Positions 18,139-30,128 of a DNA stretch of 64,000 nucleotides are shown piece by piece. Numbering within the stretch: the first letter of the stretch is position 1; each line of letters opens with the position of its first letter. The notes under the pieces were generated by a model. It saw only the letters and a program-made list of their open reading frames with translations. It did no database searches and was not told the origin of the DNA. The stretch covers positions 514,368 through 578,367 of the forward strand of contig NZ_JGYP01000001.1 in the NCBI RefSeq assembly GCF_000741525.1, written 5' to 3'. Both the position numbers and the translations under genes were made by a program. The DNA is from Bifidobacterium bohemicum DSM 22767. GTDB lineage: Bacteria > Actinomycetota > Actinomycetes > Actinomycetales > Bifidobacteriaceae.

Positions 18139-20196
18139 TCAGCGTCCTTTGCTGAACGGTGCGGAATTGCGCCTGGAACGGGACCTGCGGAAACCATCCG
18201 CTTTGCGCGTACGACGATCGAAACCGTCACCGCGTGATTTGCCCGAACGACCCGAACCCCTCGACTGATATGAGTCACGTTCAGAGTCGCCGTACGAATA
18301 GGAATCACGATCAAAACGCGAACCACGGGAATGACCACCGGACCTGCGGTCATTGCGGCGGGGGTTCGACCGATCGTCCCACGCCCGGTCACGATTGCCC
18401 GAACGTCGGCGCTTACCATCGTGATATCCGTTGCCTTCATGGCCGAAACGGACATCCCGATCGCCACGCCCATAACCGGACCGAGCTTCAATTGGACCGG
18501 CCCCATCATCCTCATAACGCGGATTGCCTTGTCGGCCCCCGACTCGAGAAGAACCGCCATCACGACGCCCACGACGCTCATCCCCCTCGAAGCCACCCCG
18601 CTCATCGCGTCGGTCATGACGGTCATGACCACTGCGACCCCGTCCATCCGCTGATGTGTCACGACCGGACCGGCCTCTACGAGAACCCTCACGTCCACGA
18701 CTTGAACGCCCGCCGCGTTTACCGCCGCGAGCGGCAGAGGGGGTCGGAAGGGACCAACCTTCCACCAACGGCGCCGGCTGACCGACCAGGTCCATAATCT
18801 CATCGCAACCGGGCACGACATCGACGCTTTTGACCTCCAGCCCTGCGCTACGTAGCATTTGGCGGGCTTCACGCCGCTGATTAGGCAGCACCAGCGTCAC
18901 GACGTCGCCGGACTGGCCGGCGCGGGCGGTGCGGCCGGAACGATGCAGGAACGACTTTGGATCCTCTGGCGGTTCGGTCTGCACGACGAGCTCCACGTCG
19001 CTTACGTCGATCCCGCGCGCGGCCACATCAGTGGCCACCAATACACGCACTTCGCCGGAGGTGAAGGCCGCCAGATGGCGGTCACGTTGGTTCTGGGAAA
19101 GATTCCCCTGCAGATCGACGGCCGGAATGCCGGCCTTGACGAGTTTATCGGCCATCTTCTTGGCTTGGAACTTGGTTCTTGTGAACAGGATTCGACGGCC
19201 GCGTCCGCTGGCCAACTGACGAATCACCTCGTATTTGTTGCCTTGGGAGACACCGAAAATGTGGTGGGTCATGGTGCCCACTTGTGCGTCCGCGGGCGCG
19301 ATTTCATGCACGACGGGATCATGGAGGAAACGCTTGACCACCTTGTCCACACCATGGTCGAGCGTTGCGGAAAACAGCATGCGCTGACCTGAGTGATCCA
19401 CCTGCTCCAAAAGGCGTTCGACAGCAGGCAAAAAGCCCATATCCGCCATCTCATCGGCCTCGTCGAGCACGGAGATTCCGACGGATTCCAGACTCAGGAC
19501 ACCCTGCTCCAACAGATCTTCAAGCCGCCCGGGGCAGGCCAGCACGATATCGGCTCCAGCGTTCAGGTCCGCGATTTGACGACTGTATTTCACACCGCCA
19601 TACACGGTGGTGGCGTGCATGCCGTACGCAGCGGCCAACGGCGCAACGACTTCGTCGATCTGATTGACCAGTTCCCGGGTCGGAGCGAGAATAAGCCCGC
19701 GCGGATGCGGCATCGAGCCACCCCTGCGCCGAGAACCACCTCGTCCGCTACCACGTTTGGCATCACGACCCGAATGAGCGTCACTCCCGCCGTCGAGGTC
19801 TTCGGAGGAGTCCTGCTCCAGCGGTACATCACCCTCGCCCAATCGCGCGACCAATGGAATCGCGAAGGCAAGCGTCTTGCCACTGCCCGTCTCACCACGA
19901 CCGAGGATGTCACGACCATTCAGGGAATCCTCAAGAGTGGCGGCTTGAATGGGGAATGCGGTGGTTTTACCGTCTTTGGACAGTACCCGCACCAATGGAT
20001 TGGGCACGCCAAGCTCAGCGAATGACCGCTCGGGCTGGTCTCCGGTCTTGGCATAGGCAGCGGCACTTTCGGCCTGACTTCCGGAAACGGGAGACACTGA
20101 GAAATCAGTGGAATTCTTGGAATCTATATATACGTCGCGTTTTGACTGTTTTGAAGGACAAGAAAAATGAGATGAACGAAAATGACGGTTCGGCAC
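18139..20196 (-). CDS. DEAD-box ATP-dependent RNA helicase
   Basis: RNA helicase of 685 residues. The Q motif region (FAELGVPNPLVRVL...FPIQ), Walker A (GRGETGSGKT), PTREL, the DEAD box (VLDEADEMADMGF), SAT (LFSATL) and the C-terminal lobe with VATDVAARGID and HRSGRTARAG are all present in order. The last 200 residues are a basic, disordered tail rich in RG, RD and RGR repeats that would bind RNA non-specifically, as in DeaD/CsdA-like actinobacterial helicases. It probably acts in ribosome assembly or mRNA turnover in the cold. The start is GTG at 20196 with AAAGG upstream. A long alternative frame through the tail (18108-18872) is a composition shadow. Confidence 0.92.
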   Translation of the reverse strand: MPNRHFRSSHFSCPSKQSKRDVYIDSKNSTDFSVSPVSGSQAESAAAYAKTGDQPERSFAELGVPNPLVRVLSKDGKTTAFPIQAATLEDSLNGRDILGRGETGSGKTLAFAIPLVARLGEGDVPLEQDSSEDLDGGSDAHSGRDAKRGSGRGGSRRRGGSMPHPRGLILAPTRELVNQIDEVVAPLAAAYGMHATTVYGGVKYSRQIADLNAGADIVLACPGRLEDLLEQGVLSLESVGISVLDEADEMADMGFLPAVERLLEQVDHSGQRMLFSATLDHGVDKVVKRFLHDPVVHEIAPADAQVGTMTHHIFGVSQGNKYEVIRQLASGRGRRILFTRTKFQAKKMADKLVKAGIPAVDLQGNLSQNQRDRHLAAFTSGEVRVLVATDVAARGIDVSDVELVVQTEPPEDPKSFLHRSGRTARAGQSGDVVTLVLPNQRREARQMLRSAGLEVKSVDVVPGCDEIMDLVGQPAPLVEGWSLPTPSAARGGKRGGRSSRGREGSRRGRSGRDTSADGRGRSGHDRHDRRDERGGFEGDERRGRRDGGSSRVGGRQGNPRYEDDGAGPIEARSGYGRGDRDVRFGHEGNGYHDGKRRRSGNRDRAWDDRSNPRRNDRRSGGHSRGSRFDRDSYSYGDSERDSYQSRGSGRSGKSRGDGFDRRTRKADGFRRSRSRRNSAPFSKGR

Positions 20197-20316
20197 AATA
20201 GCCTTTCACAAAAAGGTAAGCCGTCAAACGCATTTCACTATTTCGAGCGCAACGGCTTCAATGGACACTTGAGAATATCAGATGGCATCTACAACGTTCA
20301 CGGTTCAAGACAGCAC

Positions 20317-21141
20317 TCACGCCGAAGGGTTTTGACGCTTGTGCCGCGGAGCTTTGGCGGGCATGCCATCGGCGGTGACGATGCCATTGGTGGCGCCCTG
20401 CGCGTAGAAGCTGTTGGAGGCCGGGGACTGGAAGCGTGTACCCTCCTCAGGGTGGGCGGGACGGCCGTTACGGTAGTTGTCCATCATTCTCTTTTGCAGA
20501 TCCTGCGCACTTGGCGGCGTCCATGTCGACGCGTTCGCGCCTGCGGCGATTGTTTCAATGATGGATTCTCGCGACCCGCCGGAACTGGCCACAAGCGGGA
20601 CTTCAGGATAGCGTTCCTTGATTTTCGCCACGACTTCGGCGGTGCGACGACCCGCCGCCACGTTGATAATTCGAGCGCCGGCCTCAATCTTGCGCTGAGC
20701 CGTGTCGTTGAAATCAATCACGGTCGCCATGACGGGGATATGAACGGTCATGGCCACTTCGCGCACCAACTCGACCTCACTGGGCGCGTTGAGAACGACG
20801 CCTGAAACTCCTTGCATTTCAGCGAATACGGCAAGCTCAAGCACACGTGGACCTGCCGTGGTGCCGCCCCCGACTCCGACGAACACAGGCGCACGGGCAA
20901 CCGAAAGCACCGCCTGATTGATCACCGGCTGACCAGTGAAGGGATATACCGCGAGAATCGCGTCCGCATTGGTATTGTGTATTACAGCAACGTCGGTGGT
21001 ATAGGCGAACGAACGCAAGCGTCGTCCCTGCAACAGAATGCCAGAGCTTTGCTCCATCTCCACCGGCACCCTTGCGTCGCTAGAACTCAAGGGGTTCTCA
21101 ATCGGCAAAGCCTCGTATCGATTCGTCAACTCCTGGTCCAT
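20317..21141 (-). CDS. TIM-barrel-like protein of unknown function
   Basis: 274 residues and a very strong start (AGGAGG, then six bases, then ATG). The middle alternates beta strands and helices in a TIM-barrel-like rhythm: DAILAVYPF, APVFVGVGGGT, VSGVVLNAPS, IPVMATVIDF, ARIINVAAG, VPLVASSGGS. These glycine-rich strand ends suggest phosphate binding at the C-terminal face. I do not recognise the family well enough to give a reaction. The last 60 residues are basic and look disordered. Gene is monocistronic and divergent from ettA. Confidence 0.7.
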   Translation of the reverse strand: MDQELTNRYEALPIENPLSSSDARVPVEMEQSSGILLQGRRLRSFAYTTDVAVIHNTNADAILAVYPFTGQPVINQAVLSVARAPVFVGVGGGTTAGPRVLELAVFAEMQGVSGVVLNAPSEVELVREVAMTVHIPVMATVIDFNDTAQRKIEAGARIINVAAGRRTAEVVAKIKERYPEVPLVASSGGSRESIIETIAAGANASTWTPPSAQDLQKRMMDNYRNGRPAHPEEGTRFQSPASNSFYAQGATNGIVTADGMPAKAPRHKRQNPSA

Positions 21142-21559
21142 TGCGCACCTCCTACTACCCCTATATTACCTTTCCACGGCGCACGTTGGCCGACCGCCGG
21201 CGCGGGCCACCTGATGCACACTAGCAAAATTAACCAGTTTCGAGCTTGGGTTGTTCCCCGCGCATAAAAAATTCACATTTGTCTCCAGCAGGTATCGCAG
21301 GTCTTATCCATCGAAGGTCCGACCGATGGCTCGTTGCCGCGCAACGCCCGCCATCAAAAGCGCACTGGGCCTTTCCGAATCAAGCACTTCGGCCAGAGGC
21401 TGACCTGTCGGCTCAATATGGAAGAATTGTCGTAAACCTTTGAAAGTGGCATCAACCGGAACCGTCAGCTTTCACGCGAGACACACAGCGAAATGCCGGT
21501 ACGCGCAATGGCGCGAATTCCGCATGCCGCACAGACTTCACAACAGTAAGGACATCGAC
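21142..21559. other. Divergent promoter region of TIM-barrel gene and ettA
   Basis: 418 bases between two divergent genes. The ettA frame is open upstream to 21440, but the translated extension is unlike any EttA N-terminus, so I treat it as leader. No RNA gene recognised. Confidence 0.45.
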
Positions 21560-23236
<1,677 letters not shown>

Positions 23237-23605
23237 TGACATCGGATACGTCGCGCTTCCTGAACCGCCGGAATATTTCGGTCGCCCGGGAGGCGCGACG
23301 TGCGATAGGACACGATGGCCAATAGGCGGTCTTCACTGAGATCCCGCGATTTTGTGTAGTTTTAGGATGTTGTGCGAAATAAGATCTTATGATCAAGATT
23401 TCGCATAGGCCTTGGTGCAATCATGCACTGAAGATCGCCGTTCCCCGTGCTCATCCGCAAACATGGAAAAATCGGTAACGGCAATAGTCGATCGCCTAAT
23501 CGGTCATCGACCACGCCTTTTGATGATAACGGAACGCTTAATACGAACTTCGCCGCCCGCAGATAGACTTTCATAAGTAATCATGACCGAAAACGAAGGT
23601 GGAAC
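23237..23605. other. Intergenic region
   Basis: 369 bases between ettA and the thioesterase. It contains the tesB ribosome site (GAAGGTGGAAC before 23606) and A/T-richer sequence at 23350-23400 that may hold its promoter. No gene recognised. Confidence 0.4.
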
Positions 23606-24520
23606 ATGGCACAAACGAGGGCACAACGGGCCGTCAACAAACTCATTAAAGCTCTGTCGCTCGAAGGCGGACCACAACAAGGCAGTTCCAGCTTCGACGG
23701 CGAAAACCTCTACTATCCAACCGAACGCATCTATGGCGGTCAACTCTCGGCGCAATCCATCATTGCGGCTGCGGGCACGGTAGGCGAAGACAAAGTGCCC
23801 AACTCCATCCACGAATCGTTCATCACCGTAGGCGCTCTCGATAAAACCACCCACTATGAAGTCGCTTCATTACGAGACGGACGCTCATTCTCAACCAGAC
23901 GCATCGACGCCACCCAGGAAGGCGAATTGCTTTTCACGGCCACGGCCAGCTTTCAGAAGATCGGGCAGACAGGTATTGAGTTCAGCGATTCCATGCCCGA
24001 GAACCTACCAGCCCCCGAAACGCTCACGAGTGCGCAGGAACTGATGGAACCGTACGCCGAACAAGCACGGTTCGCCAAATACTACGCACGTGAGTCGCCG
24101 TTCGACATCCGACACATCGGCTCGACGGTGATGCTTCAACCCGATCAGGAAAGCGCCGCAAACGATTGCGGCAGTCAAATGGTGTGGATGCGACTGACTG
24201 CACCGATCGACGCCTCCCGACCGATTCCACAGACCATGCACCGCGCACTGCTGGCGTACGAATGCGATCAGGTGATGATGGAACCGGATCTTCGGCGAGC
24301 CGGTTTGAGCAGCTCAACGCCGGGGATTTTCTATGCCTCCATCGATCACTCAATGTGGTGGTACGACGATATCGACATGAATCAATGGCATCTCTATGTG
24401 CAGGACGCGCCCGTAGCGGGGCACGGACGCGCTTTGGGCACCGCCCGCGTCTACCGTGCCGACGGCCGGCTTATAGCCGCGATGACCCAGGAGGCCACCA
24501 TCCGCGTGCCCGAGCAGTAG
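23606..24520 (+). CDS. tesB: Acyl-CoA thioesterase II
   Basis: Double hot-dog thioesterase (304 residues) that hydrolyses acyl-CoA to free fatty acid and CoA. The TesB fold is recognised from FDGENLYYPTERIYGGQLSAQS at the N-terminus, and from the second hot-dog with LAYECDQVMMEP (catalytic Asp, about 219) and AAMTQEATIRV (catalytic Gln, about 298). Start ATG at 23606 follows GAAGGTGGAAC. Bifidobacteria lack beta-oxidation, so a role in acyl-CoA overflow or membrane lipid control is inferred. Monocistronic and convergent with the DUF3180 gene. Confidence 0.9.
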   Translation: MAQTRAQRAVNKLIKALSLEGGPQQGSSSFDGENLYYPTERIYGGQLSAQSIIAAAGTVGEDKVPNSIHESFITVGALDKTTHYEVASLRDGRSFSTRRIDATQEGELLFTATASFQKIGQTGIEFSDSMPENLPAPETLTSAQELMEPYAEQARFAKYYARESPFDIRHIGSTVMLQPDQESAANDCGSQMVWMRLTAPIDASRPIPQTMHRALLAYECDQVMMEPDLRRAGLSSSTPGIFYASIDHSMWWYDDIDMNQWHLYVQDAPVAGHGRALGTARVYRADGRLIAAMTQEATIRVPEQ

Positions 24521-24703
24521 CCCAGACCCCCGGATGTTGCGGTTTTCCCAATACGTTGGTGTTTTGATCCGTAGGTACTTTCCACGGCGTGAAGAGATTA
24601 AGGGCACAACAAAAACTCAATCCAACAGTTCTCACGTCACATCTACGTCATGCCAATGATACGAGTGTCTGCGGAGCGGAAAGCTTGATGACGACACCCG
24701 GAT

Positions 24704-25231
24704 TTATACGGCTCCGGCAGAGGCGGTTCGTTGCGACCTGCGCCATTTACGCTTGAGATTCGGGTTTTCCGGACCCTCGCTGGGAGGCAACTGACATAAC
24801 CACTCGCCGACGATGCCAACGACCATATCCGCCAGGCATACCACTGCGTTCACAGCGCATTGAATAATGACTTCGCGATAATATGAGGCTTCAAAATGCG
24901 GCAGACACAGCAACAGCTGTCCCAGATACCAACCGACCAGGCCAGCACCGGCAAGTCCCAGCGCTTTGGCCGAAACCAGGGTATATACGGCCTTGGTGGG
25001 ATTGATCCAACTTCTACGTTTGGCCGGGTCGGTAATGGCATACTGATGGACCTGCAGGGCAAATATCAATACGATGACCCCGAGCAATACCAGCACGACG
25101 GCGACAATCCAAGGCGCCCCCAACAACGAAAGCCCTGTCACCTCGGCGGTTTTGACAATGGCAACGCCGAAAGCCGCGCCGATCATGAGAGCGGCCACGT
25201 AGTACCACCACGGGGTTCTGCGAGCCATCAT
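24704..25231 (-). CDS. DUF3180 membrane protein
   Basis: About 175 residues with four hydrophobic segments (near residues 8-28, 36-58, 80-105 and 120-145) and a basic tail. DUF3180 proteins lie after folK in actinobacterial folate clusters, and here the gene directly follows the HPPK-like gene. The start ATG at 25231 overlaps the upstream TGA (ATGATGA arrangement), showing translational coupling. A longer frame to 25354 lies inside the upstream gene and is unlikely. Function unknown. Confidence 0.8.
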   Translation of the reverse strand: MMARRTPWWYYVAALMIGAAFGVAIVKTAEVTGLSLLGAPWIVAVVLVLLGVIVLIFALQVHQYAITDPAKRRSWINPTKAVYTLVSAKALGLAGAGLVGWYLGQLLLCLPHFEASYYREVIIQCAVNAVVCLADMVVGIVGEWLCQLPPSEGPENPNLKRKWRRSQRTASAGAV

Positions 25232-26223
25232 TGCGTATCCCCCACAATCCAACGGTCGGAAAGGCGGCCTACACGGGCGACATCGGGTGCCATCGCCAAC
25301 AGGTACGAAACCGGATCGCCCCCAAGACGCGCATCCGGATCCATATCCAGCCATGGGGCGAGGATCACGGCGTCTTGTCGAACCTGTTCGAGGGGCATCA
25401 CAGGATTCGCGGCATCAGTGGAGGCCGATTCTGCCGATTCTTCGACGCTCACCTGACCTGCACCGCCAGAAACAGCCTCGCCTTCAAAATCGACCAACCG
25501 CAGTCTGACCATGCCTTCGTGAACCCGTTCGAGTGAATCAAGCACACTTGCCAAGGCGGCTGGATCGCATCTTGCGGTAACGGCAACCACGGCGGACATC
25601 GAGTCGGACTCATCCACACCCATCACTTGATACAGCGGCGATATTCCTTCGACCTGATTGCCCGGCACCGCATCAAGAGACACGATCACTGAGCGGAACC
25701 GGCGGTCGGCATCGAGTGCTTTGCTGCGCATGGCAACGATGGCACGCCGAGCGACCGAAGTCGAAGCCGAAGCGGGATCAATCGCCTGGTTCACGGCAAC
25801 TGTCGTCCTGTTATCAAGGGCCTCGGTTCGAGTGACCGCCAGTGAGGCATCGGCAGAAGCCAGCGAAGCTGCAGAGACAGGCGCAGGTTGGTCTGCATAT
25901 CCTGACGTTGCAGAAGACGCAATCAACGGCGGGGAGGCGGAAGACCGATCCACGGAGCCATCAAGCATCGAAACCTTCAGCGTGATGTCGCCTACGGAAA
26001 CGGCCTGCTTCAATCGATTGAGAAGATCGGCATATTCGCCCATCTGCGCCGTTATGGCGTTCAAATCATGGCCCGTGTCAGTCGCGTCCGCAGCTTCCAG
26101 CTCCACCCGCACACGCATTCGCTTCGTTTCAGACTCACCCCCAAGCCCTGAGCCCTTCAGGCAGGTGCCGTCAACCGGCACCTCACCTAATGACACGCAT
26201 ATGGACTCAATGGGATCAGTCAT
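25228..26223 (-). CDS. Diverged HPPK-like (FolK) protein, probably not catalytic
   Basis: 331 residues. The C-terminal part resembles 6-hydroxymethyl-dihydropterin pyrophosphokinase: [32 protein letters not shown], and [17 protein letters not shown] matching the family's C-terminal VLAPWxxxDPDA. However, the GSNLGD-type opening and the RxLDLDLL magnesium-binding segment are not seen. The N-terminal 100 residues may be a diverged dihydroneopterin-aldolase domain. An Ala/Ser-rich linker joins the parts. It sits between ftsH and DUF3180, where mycobacteria have folE-folP-folB-folK; folE and folP are absent here. Its ATG overlaps the ftsH stop (ATGA). I infer a relic or repurposed pterin-binding protein. 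Confidence 0.6.
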   Translation of the reverse strand: MTDPIESICVSLGEVPVDGTCLKGSGLGGESETKRMRVRVELEAADATDTGHDLNAITAQMGEYADLLNRLKQAVSVGDITLKVSMLDGSVDRSSASPPLIASSATSGYADQPAPVSAASLASADASLAVTRTEALDNRTTVAVNQAIDPASASTSVARRAIVAMRSKALDADRRFRSVIVSLDAVPGNQVEGISPLYQVMGVDESDSMSAVVAVTARCDPAALASVLDSLERVHEGMVRLRLVDFEGEAVSGGAGQVSVEESAESASTDAANPVMPLEQVRQDAVILAPWLDMDPDARLGGDPVSYLLAMAPDVARVGRLSDRWIVGDTQ

Positions 26224-28355
26224 GACTGCGATTGCCCCTCGAGTGGCGGTTGGCTCTCGCCGGGCTTTATGCCGACCGAGCGCTTCAGCGATTCAGGAAT
26301 CGGAACCGGGGGCAGATAGGAATCAGGACGCGCGTCGCTGGAAAGCCACAGTTCACGTTCCGGCGCCTTCTTCATCGGCGCGAAGATGACCTCAAGCTCC
26401 TTGGCATTAAGCGTCTCTTTGACCAGCAACTGACGCACGAGTTCATCGAGAATATCGCGATTCTGAGTAATGATCTTCCATGCCTCGTCATGCGCCGTCT
26501 CGATAAGCTTTTCGACTTCCTCATCGATGATTTCCGCCGTATGGTCGGAGTAATCGTGGATGAAGTTATCGCTCGAATCAGAATCGTGCTGGGCATTGCC
26601 CCACTTGACGGAACCGAGTCGGGAGGAAAGGCCGTATTCGAGCACCATCTGACGCGCAATCTGCGTGGCTTTCTCGATATCATTGGAGGCACCGGTGGTG
26701 GGATCGTGGAAGACGACCTCCTCGGCGGTACGCCCACCCATCGCGTAAGCCATCTGATCAAGCAGCTGATTGCGCGATTCGGAGTAGCGGTCTTCCGTGG
26801 GCATGACCGCCGTGTAGCCCAAAGCCCTGCCTCGCGGCAAAATGGTGACCTTGGTAACCGGATCGGTGTGGTGCAGTGCCGCGGCCACCAGCGCGTGTCC
26901 GCCCTCATGGTAGGCGGTGTTGCGCATTTCATCGAGGGCCATGCCCCGCGACTGCCGCTTGGGTCCGGACTGCACACGATCAATGGCCTCGTCGATGGCG
27001 CGGTTGTCGATCAGTTGGGCACCTGCACGGGCACACAGCAGGGCCGCCTCATTGAGCACATTGGCGAGGTCGGCACCGGTGAAACCGGGTGTACGCACCG
27101 CGACGGTGTGCAGGTCGACATCCGGCACGAACGGCTTGCCCTTGGCATGCACTTTAAGGATCGCTTCACGACCTTCGAGATCGGGAGCCTCAACGGCGAC
27201 CTGGCGATCGAAACGACCAGGACGCAACAAGGCGCTGTCGAGCACGTCCGGACGGTTGGTTGCGGCAATGATGATCAGGTTGGTGTCATTGTCAAAACCA
27301 TCCATCTCCACCAGCAGCTGATTCAGCGTCTGTTCGCGCTCATCATGCCCGCCGTTCATGCCGGAACCGCGTTTACGACCCACTGCGTCGATTTCGTCGA
27401 TGAAGATAATGGCCGGAGCGTTCTTTTTGGCCTCTTCGAAAAGGTCACGCACACGAGAGGCGCCCAGACCCACGAACATCTCGACGAAATCCGAACCTGC
27501 CATCGCATAGAAGGGCACGCCCGCCTCGCCCGCAACCGCACGAGCCAGAAGTGTCTTACCGGTTCCGGGAGGGCCATACAGCAAGACGCCACGAGGGATG
27601 CGCGCTCCCAAGGCTTTGTACTTCGAAGGATCCTTCAAAAAGTCCTTGATCTCTTCGACTTCGGCGACGGCTGCATCCTCACCGGCCACGTCAGCGAATT
27701 TAGTGGTGGGCCGCTCCCCCTCAAGAAGTTTGCCGTTTTTCTTACCGCCCATGCCGAACATTTCGCTACCCATGGAGCCCATTCGGCTGAACATCCACCA
27801 GCACAGTCCAAAGATAAGGACAATGGGCAACAGTGAGCTGATCAGTGCTCCCAATATCGCGTCGGACTCGATGTCCGCAGTCCAACCGTCAGCCGGCTGG
27901 GCCTTCTTCACAGCCTTGACGATATCCTCGCCTTGGGCGAGCGTATAGTAGAACTGCACATCGCGGCCATAGTGGTGCGTGTTCCTGGTTTTGGGATCCT
28001 GCTTGTTGAAATCGTCCTTGAGTTTAAGTTTGACCAGCTGCTTATTGTCGACGATTTGTACACGGGTCACCTCATTGTCACGCGCAAGCAGTCCCAGACC
28101 GTCGACGGTGTCGATAGTCTGGGTGCCGTTGGAAAGAAACATCTGGAATCCGACAAGCGTTAATATCACCAACAGCGCGATCCATACCCATGGAATCTGC
28201 CAGAAGGGCCGCTTGCCGTTACTGGGATTCTTGTCGTCCTTGCCACTGGAACCGTTATTGCCGGTTTTGGGATCGCGGTTAAACGGATTGGTAAACGGAT
28301 TGCCATTATTGGGGCGGTTGCCGTTGGGACGCTGCGGCGGCTGCGAATAACTCAT
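26220..28355 (-). CDS. ftsH: ATP-dependent zinc metalloprotease FtsH
   Basis: Membrane-bound AAA+ protease (711 residues) that degrades misassembled membrane proteins and short-lived regulators. An Asn/Gly-rich cytoplasmic N-terminus precedes the first span ([18 protein letters not shown]), a periplasm-side domain, and a second span ([18 protein letters not shown]). Then come Walker A GPPGTGKT (about 260), Walker [12 protein letters not shown], the SRH with [18 protein letters not shown], and the protease zinc site HEGGH (483-487). Its ATG overlaps the hpt stop. Cluster order tilS-hpt-ftsH is conserved in Gram-positives. Confidence 0.97.
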   Translation of the reverse strand: MSYSQPPQRPNGNRPNNGNPFTNPFNRDPKTGNNGSSGKDDKNPSNGKRPFWQIPWVWIALLVILTLVGFQMFLSNGTQTIDTVDGLGLLARDNEVTRVQIVDNKQLVKLKLKDDFNKQDPKTRNTHHYGRDVQFYYTLAQGEDIVKAVKKAQPADGWTADIESDAILGALISSLLPIVLIFGLCWWMFSRMGSMGSEMFGMGGKKNGKLLEGERPTTKFADVAGEDAAVAEVEEIKDFLKDPSKYKALGARIPRGVLLYGPPGTGKTLLARAVAGEAGVPFYAMAGSDFVEMFVGLGASRVRDLFEEAKKNAPAIIFIDEIDAVGRKRGSGMNGGHDEREQTLNQLLVEMDGFDNDTNLIIIAATNRPDVLDSALLRPGRFDRQVAVEAPDLEGREAILKVHAKGKPFVPDVDLHTVAVRTPGFTGADLANVLNEAALLCARAGAQLIDNRAIDEAIDRVQSGPKRQSRGMALDEMRNTAYHEGGHALVAAALHHTDPVTKVTILPRGRALGYTAVMPTEDRYSESRNQLLDQMAYAMGGRTAEEVVFHDPTTGASNDIEKATQIARQMVLEYGLSSRLGSVKWGNAQHDSDSSDNFIHDYSDHTAEIIDEEVEKLIETAHDEAWKIITQNRDILDELVRQLLVKETLNAKELEVIFAPMKKAPERELWLSSDARPDSYLPPVPIPESLKRSVGIKPGESQPPLEGQSQS

Positions 28356-28924
28356 ACGAGACTTCCTTCATAGACTTCCGGCTTCAGGACCGCTATCGAG
28401 TCAAGATTACGGAACCGTTCATCATAATCAAGACCAAAGCCGACCACAAACTCATCCGGCACTTCAAAACCCTTGTATTTCACTGGAACTTCAACTTTAC
28501 GACGGGCAGGTTTTTCCAAAAGCGCAAAAACCTCGACGCTGGCGGCCCCACGACGCTTGAGTTCGCGCACCGTCCAATCGAGGGTATACCCCGAATCGAT
28601 GATGTCCTCGACAATAAGCACATTCCGCCCCTTGACGTCGGTGGAAAGATCCTGACGCACCGTTATCCTGCCGGAACTTGACGAACCGGAACCATAGCTC
28701 GACAGGCTCATGAAATCGATTTGCGCATCGATGGTCATGGCCTGGGACAGCGCCACCAACGTGTTGACGGCACCTTTGAGAACCGCGACAAGCAACGGCC
28801 TCCTGCCCTGATAATCGTGACTGACTTGTGCTGCTACCTGTCGAATCTTCCTTTCGATTTGCTGCGACGAAACCAGTTCATGGTCAATTTGTTCCTGAAC
28901 ATCAGCAATCTGCATAGGTACCAT
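28352..28924 (-). CDS. hpt: Hypoxanthine phosphoribosyltransferase
   Basis: Purine salvage enzyme (about 190 residues) that transfers phosphoribose from PRPP to hypoxanthine or guanine. The PRPP-binding motif [14 protein letters not shown] is in the middle, with the preceding [11 protein letters not shown] and [12 protein letters not shown] loops of the 6-oxopurine PRT family. Start is uncertain: ATG at 28924 or 28915, both overlapping the end of tilS; the frame reaches 28999 but the extension is coding for tilS. The weak Shine-Dalgarno suggests coupling to tilS translation. Confidence 0.93.
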   Translation of the reverse strand: MVPMQIADVQEQIDHELVSSQQIERKIRQVAAQVSHDYQGRRPLLVAVLKGAVNTLVALSQAMTIDAQIDFMSLSSYGSGSSSSGRITVRQDLSTDVKGRNVLIVEDIIDSGYTLDWTVRELKRRGAASVEVFALLEKPARRKVEVPVKYKGFEVPDEFVVGFGLDYDERFRNLDSIAVLKPEVYEGSLV

Positions 28925-30020
28925 TCTGACACACGCGAATGACGTGGCGCTGTCTGTTCGCTGAATATTGACTGGGAAGCTGAACGCCGCCTTGCCCATG
29001 CCAGTCGACGATCAGCGATTCGATCGCCTTGACATGGCGAAACGCGAAAGGAATACCCAGTCCGGCCAGTGCACGCGCGATGACACGACAACGGATCGCG
29101 GGGTGTTCGTTTCGCAGCAGATCGACCGCCAGGCGAGCCTCTGGCTTGGATGGACACGATGACACCCGATCGGACGTCACCACGGCCTGCGCATACACGC
29201 CATCAGCAGCTTTTTCGAGATAATCCTTGTCCTGGCTGGCCACAGACGCCACCGATGCAAGATGCGCCGAGACGTCACCACCGAAGAATTCAGTCAGATA
29301 TGGCACTAACGTATGACGAACTCGAGAGCGCAACGGATAGTCGCTCGGCAATGGTTCGGATGCCTGTATCACATCGCCATTGGTAGGGTCGTCCCACCAC
29401 TGCAGCTGGAGGTCCCGGCAGATGCCGGTGGTCTCCTCGCGTGTCACATTCAGGAACGGACGAACGAAGCGCACGCCATCCCGTTGGAAGGAGTACGGCA
29501 TGCCGGACAACGAGTCGACCCCGGCCGACCGCGCCATATCAATCAGCACCGTCTCAGCCTGGTCATCGCGGGTATGGGCAAGGAGCACCACAGCCGCGTC
29601 AAGCCGCAATGCCTGCTCGACCAAAGCCTCGTATCGAGCCGCACGCGCCGCGTCCTCGGTTCCTCTCCCAGACCTTGATTCATCAACGTTGACGGCGCAT
29701 ACGACTACCGGCATCAATCCCAATGCCTCGCATTGGTCCGCAGCATGACCGGCCACCTGTGACGAGCCAACCTGCATGCGATGGTCGACAATCACCGCAC
29801 CACACCGGACGCCCAGCATGGCGCATACGATGCCGGCAACACCTGCCAACGCCAGTGAATCCCGCCCACCAGAACACGCCACCAACACCAACGGAGCGTC
29901 AGGATCGGGCTCATGCTCGCCATGCCGTGCGAAACGATCGTTTTGACGTACAATGCCAACAGAATCGAGCGCACGCCGAACCTCGCCGATTGACTTTTTA
30001 AGCCTTGTCGAATATGTCAT
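28902..30020 (-). CDS. tilS: tRNA(Ile)-lysidine synthetase
   Basis: Attaches lysine to C34 of the CAU-anticodon isoleucine tRNA, changing its charging and decoding; essential. The PP-loop SGGRDS is at residues 50-55, and the partner LLAHTRDDQAET motif and DxLSGM...RPFL segment are present. The C-terminal region is short (372 residues total), as in actinobacterial forms. Start ATG at 30020 with GAGG 8 bases upstream. First gene of the tilS-hpt-ftsH run; it overlaps hpt by about 20 bases. Confidence 0.93.
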   Translation of the reverse strand: MTYSTRLKKSIGEVRRALDSVGIVRQNDRFARHGEHEPDPDAPLVLVACSGGRDSLALAGVAGIVCAMLGVRCGAVIVDHRMQVGSSQVAGHAADQCEALGLMPVVVCAVNVDESRSGRGTEDAARAARYEALVEQALRLDAAVVLLAHTRDDQAETVLIDMARSAGVDSLSGMPYSFQRDGVRFVRPFLNVTREETTGICRDLQLQWWDDPTNGDVIQASEPLPSDYPLRSRVRHTLVPYLTEFFGGDVSAHLASVASVASQDKDYLEKAADGVYAQAVVTSDRVSSCPSKPEARLAVDLLRNEHPAIRCRVIARALAGLGIPFAFRHVKAIESLIVDWHGQGGVQLPSQYSANRQRHVIRVCQNGTYADC

Positions 30021-30128
30021 CTGTCCAACCTCTAACCAAAGTCGTATGAATCACTGTTTGAAGCAGCAGGCCCGCCTGTGGCTGGAGAGCGTCGCAAGCC
30101 GTGAGAAAATGCGCACACTACTGCTTTT

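Noticed and set aside
18108..18872. 254-codon frame rich in Val and Met over the helicase tail
   Set aside because: Explained by the biased Arg/Gly/Asp codons of the DEAD-box helicase C-terminus read in another frame.
21440..21559. 40-codon N-terminal extension of ettA
   Set aside because: The conserved EttA N-terminus begins at the TTG at 21560 with its own ribosome site.
26232..27836. 534-codon plus-strand frame opposite ftsH
   Set aside because: Antisense shadow of the ftsH coding sequence.
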